64,000 nt of DNA from the NCBI GenBank assembly GCA_003952965.2, contig CM025854.1, positions 16,836,039 to 16,900,038 of the forward strand, given 5' to 3'. The notes under the pieces were generated by a model. It did not search any database. It was given only the letters and a program-made list of their open reading frames with translations, and had not been told where the DNA came from. This stretch comes from Morella rubra. Lineage: Eukaryota; Streptophyta; Magnoliopsida; Fagales; Myricaceae. Below are positions 61,230 through 64,000 of this stretch, piece by piece (within the stretch, counting starts at the first letter, position 1; each line of letters starts with the position of its first letter). Made by a program: the position numbers and the translations under genes.

Positions 61230-61608
61230 AGGGGAAAATACACTTTTCACCCACAAACTACCATATATTTTACACTTTGCACCCTAAACTACCAATTTTG
61301 ACACATTGCACCTTTAACTACCAATTTTTAACACTTTGCACCCTTTATCAAATTTTCAAATTAAAATGACGATAATGCCCTTAGATATTGTTGTCAATTC
61401 ATTAATTTCTCAAGGGTATTACTGTCAAATAGAGGGTGCAAAGTGTTTAATATTAGTAGTTGGAGGGTGTAATGTGTCAAAGTGGGTAGTTTAGGGTGCA
61501 AAATGTATAACATTGGTAGTTTGAGGGTGCAATGTCTTAAAGATGGTAGTTTGGGGTGCAATGTGTCACTACTCCGATAGTTTGTGGGTGAAAAGTGTAT
61601 TTTCCCCT
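61230..61608. mobile_element. Foldback MITE (element E) with 31-bp perfect TIR
   Basis: Both ends begin AGGGGAAAATACACTTTTCA and stay identical for 31 bases in inverted orientation. Inside each arm the unit TTTGCACCCT(A)AACTACCA...TTGACA recurs two or three times. Flanking 9-mers ATAATTTTA and TAAATTTTA agree at seven of nine positions, which suits a Mutator-like 9-bp duplication if the ends are taken as GGGG/CCCC. The perfect ends suggest this is the youngest of the foldback elements here. Confidence 0.82.
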
Positions 61609-64000
61609 AAATTTTATTAGTTTGAAAGTTCAATATGAAAAACTTAATAGTTCAGATACCTAAAGTACCATTGATTCTATAATTCATGATACACAAACGA
61701 ACTTACCCAAAATTAATCTCTCATCTGCACATAATTTTTTCTTTTAAAATATTTTCAATCTACACTAAAAATTTCTTTATCATTTTTTATTTTGTTTTTC
61801 CTAATAAAAAACACAAAAACCTTTAAATAGTTATTCTAACAAGAAAACTTTGTTCTTAAACATACTCTCATAACTTTCAGTCTCTAAGAGAATATATTTA
61901 AAGAATACTTTTTCTAACCATATGTTTTAATACAGACCAATAAAAAAAATACATGTCAATTTTGATTGATCATTACACAAAAACGTTCAAAATACACGAC
62001 CAAACACAACCACATGAATCTGACCGAGAACAATTAGGCAAGTCCTACCCGACTGATATTGTAGGGCACAACTTACTTTTCGTACGACCGTACGGCAGGT
62101 GATGTCAGATGTGTATGAGAATTTATTAAAATAAATGCCTCACTTCTTCACCGTATGTTATGGTTGGATATCATCTAATGTGTTGATCAATTAATGGAAA
62201 CGATAAAATAATTTAGTCACATTTAAAATTGGCTTCGCTGGGATTTTGTCACTTGCATCCTAGAGAAATGGAGCAAGATTTAGAGATATATATTACAAAT
62301 TTGGAGATAGATATTTGCAGTAAAATATTGGCAATATGTTACGTGTATATAAGTAACGGTGTTGATTCTTTCGAAGAAAATTAACAAGACTCCTAATTTA
62401 GTTTAATTCGAATAAAAATCGGCCGCTTACAGTAGAGTTATTCGAGATGTCCTATGCCTCCTAATAAACTTAAGCTTAGTTTAAATTTGGCTTCTTTTAT
62501 TAGTATATAGACTTATAAATGAATATAAGAGTCCAGAGGGATAAAGCTAGAATTTGCCTTTACAGGGCAACATATAATTTTTGCTTAATTTTTTTTTTTT
62601 CTAAATGGGTGTCTGAACCATTAATCTTAGTGCTTTCAAATTTACATTATAATCAAAATAAGAGTGTAACAACATGCTCTAAAACTTAAAAAAGAAAAAA
62701 TTATAAATTTTAATTTAAGTATAAAAGCCAAATTTTCATCAACTATGCTAATTGAAGTTCCTTTTGACGACTAAGTCATCAATTATCATATCAATACTAA
62801 AATCTTGTATGTGTCGAATACAATTAGACGTTTAAAATCTTCGTAATAAAGAGCTCATAAATTATTGGCAAAAATACGAAATAATGTTAAAATTAAACTA
62901 AAATAACATAGGCACGCATCAATAACAGAGAATAATATTTTAATTAGACAATAATAATTAAATATAATAACATTTAGAATTTAACTTTGAAGATGAATTT
63001 TTTTGTGTGCAAAGCAAAAAGTTTGTTGTATTCCGAGCCTTGAGTATGGATTTTGCTAGTTAAAATAGTAAGAAAGAGGAAAAAGAGAGTTCATTAAGAA
63101 GAAATGAGTGTAAATAATAAGAGACAACAAAGAAGAAAAGAAATGAATTTTAGAATTAAGATAGGAAGAGGAAAAAGTCAAAAAGTATTTAAAAAAAAAA
63201 AAAAAATTGAAGGCCCACTTCTAAAGTAATTATTCTTTTTCTCATTCTTCCTTTCAAGTTTTTTTTTTCCTATTTTGCCCATATATTAGTAAAATTTTAC
63301 AAAATTCTGGGAGGAGGGCCGCGGCCCCCTCTGGCCCCCTAACTTCATCCTTGTAAGAGTAGTAGGAAATAATGATTTTACCACTTCACAAATTCATAAT
63401 AAGATAAAAGTCCTCACATTTTAAAGAAACTAAGTTAACTATCTATAACCTTATTACTATCTCTATTCTATTTTAAACTCAAAACGAGACCTAACAAAGT
63501 TTAACTTATAATAATTCAAATTGAAAAGTAACACAATATCGGTTGGGTTAGGAAAACTACGGGACACGATAGGCCAAGAGTCTTTGCCAATATTGGTCGG
63601 CATTCTTTTGTGTACTTCACTGCTATTGTTTTCTAATTTCCTCCCACATTTGCGGGATACTTATCATTTATTTAATCTAGTGATATTCATGTCTACCAAA
63701 CCAAGGTCAAATAATATGTTAACACAACTTTGTATTGCAAAACACAACTATTCAAAATCATATATCTTAATATCAAATCATCTATTTCTATTATAATAAA
63801 AATAAAAAATTCATTTAAATCATCTTTTACTTTTAATTTTTCACCAATTTCATAAAATTATATTTATTTATTTATCTTAAAATCAATAAAACCTCAATTT
63901 ACTTCAATTTTAACAACATTCACAAAATTCTCAGAAAATTTTAATTTACAAATATGATGTAAAGTCTCTTGAAATAATTTGTATATAATAGAATAAAGTT
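61609..64000. other. AT-rich intergenic DNA, possible dispersed repeat
   Basis: Near 62540 GGATAAAGCTAG and near 63340 the inverted GGATGAAGTTAG bracket about 810 bp that ends in a CCGCGGCCCCCTCTGGCCCCC patch, typical of a dispersed plant repeat. This bracket may be a degenerate transposon. No gene is supported; the last open frame (63521-63796) has no domain. Confidence 0.35.

Noticed and set aside
1-64000. tRNA or rRNA genes, CRISPR arrays, organelle DNA insertions
   Set aside because: No cloverleaf, rRNA core, spaced repeat array or plastid gene sequence was seen. The pol III boxes found belong to SINE-like elements.

Overview
The window looks like nuclear DNA from a dicot plant, probably a woody one. 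Protein-coding sequence is sparse, introns have GT/AG borders, the intergenic DNA is AT-rich and packed with transposon remains, and the recognisable proteins are plant families (NAF1, ULTRAPETALA, DUF789, oxidosqualene cyclase). I cannot name the species. One run of exactly 1000 N (23665-24664) is an assembly gap.

Layout. 1-8.8 kb: AT-rich DNA with a two-exon 5' fragment of a DUF789 gene on the minus strand (3410-3834). 8.8-24.6 kb: mobile-element territory. It holds a probable solo Ty3/gypsy-type LTR (8847-9995), a 173-bp tandem repeat, a foldback MITE, a tRNA-type SINE with a perfect 16-bp target duplication (14508-14672), a second MITE, a decayed LINE with reverse transcriptase, zf-RVT and RNase H remains (16435-19165), a third MITE and the gap. 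24.9-28.9 kb: a 3.9-kb imperfect palindrome of LTR-like sequence rich in CCCGGG, the most striking structure here. 29-43 kb: probable LTR remnants, foldback MITEs, an orphan first exon of an oxidosqualene cyclase (36333-36536), an intact single-exon gene for a 67-residue cysteine-rich protein (37248-37451), a CACTA deletion derivative (39296-40532) and two LINE 3' ends. 43-52.2 kb: the gene island. NAF1 (plus strand, three exons, 668 residues) and ULTRAPETALA1 (minus strand, three exons, 237 residues) face each other tail to tail, with a LINE scrap between them. 52-64 kb: AT-rich DNA with three more foldback MITEs and no gene that I can support.

Function. Two complete host genes have a known job. 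NAF1 is an assembly factor for H/ACA snoRNPs, hence for rRNA pseudouridylation and ribosome biogenesis; its upstream region carries telo-box and site II-like motifs, as is common for plant ribosome-biogenesis genes. ULT1 is a SAND-domain trithorax-type regulator of shoot and floral meristems; its upstream DNA has GA repeats and a G-rich, quadruplex-like tract. I see no operon-like or pathway link between neighbours. The DUF789 and oxidosqualene cyclase pieces look like gene fragments moved or left behind by transposition or deletion.

All gene models come from reading splice sites and protein families by eye, without database searches or transcripts.
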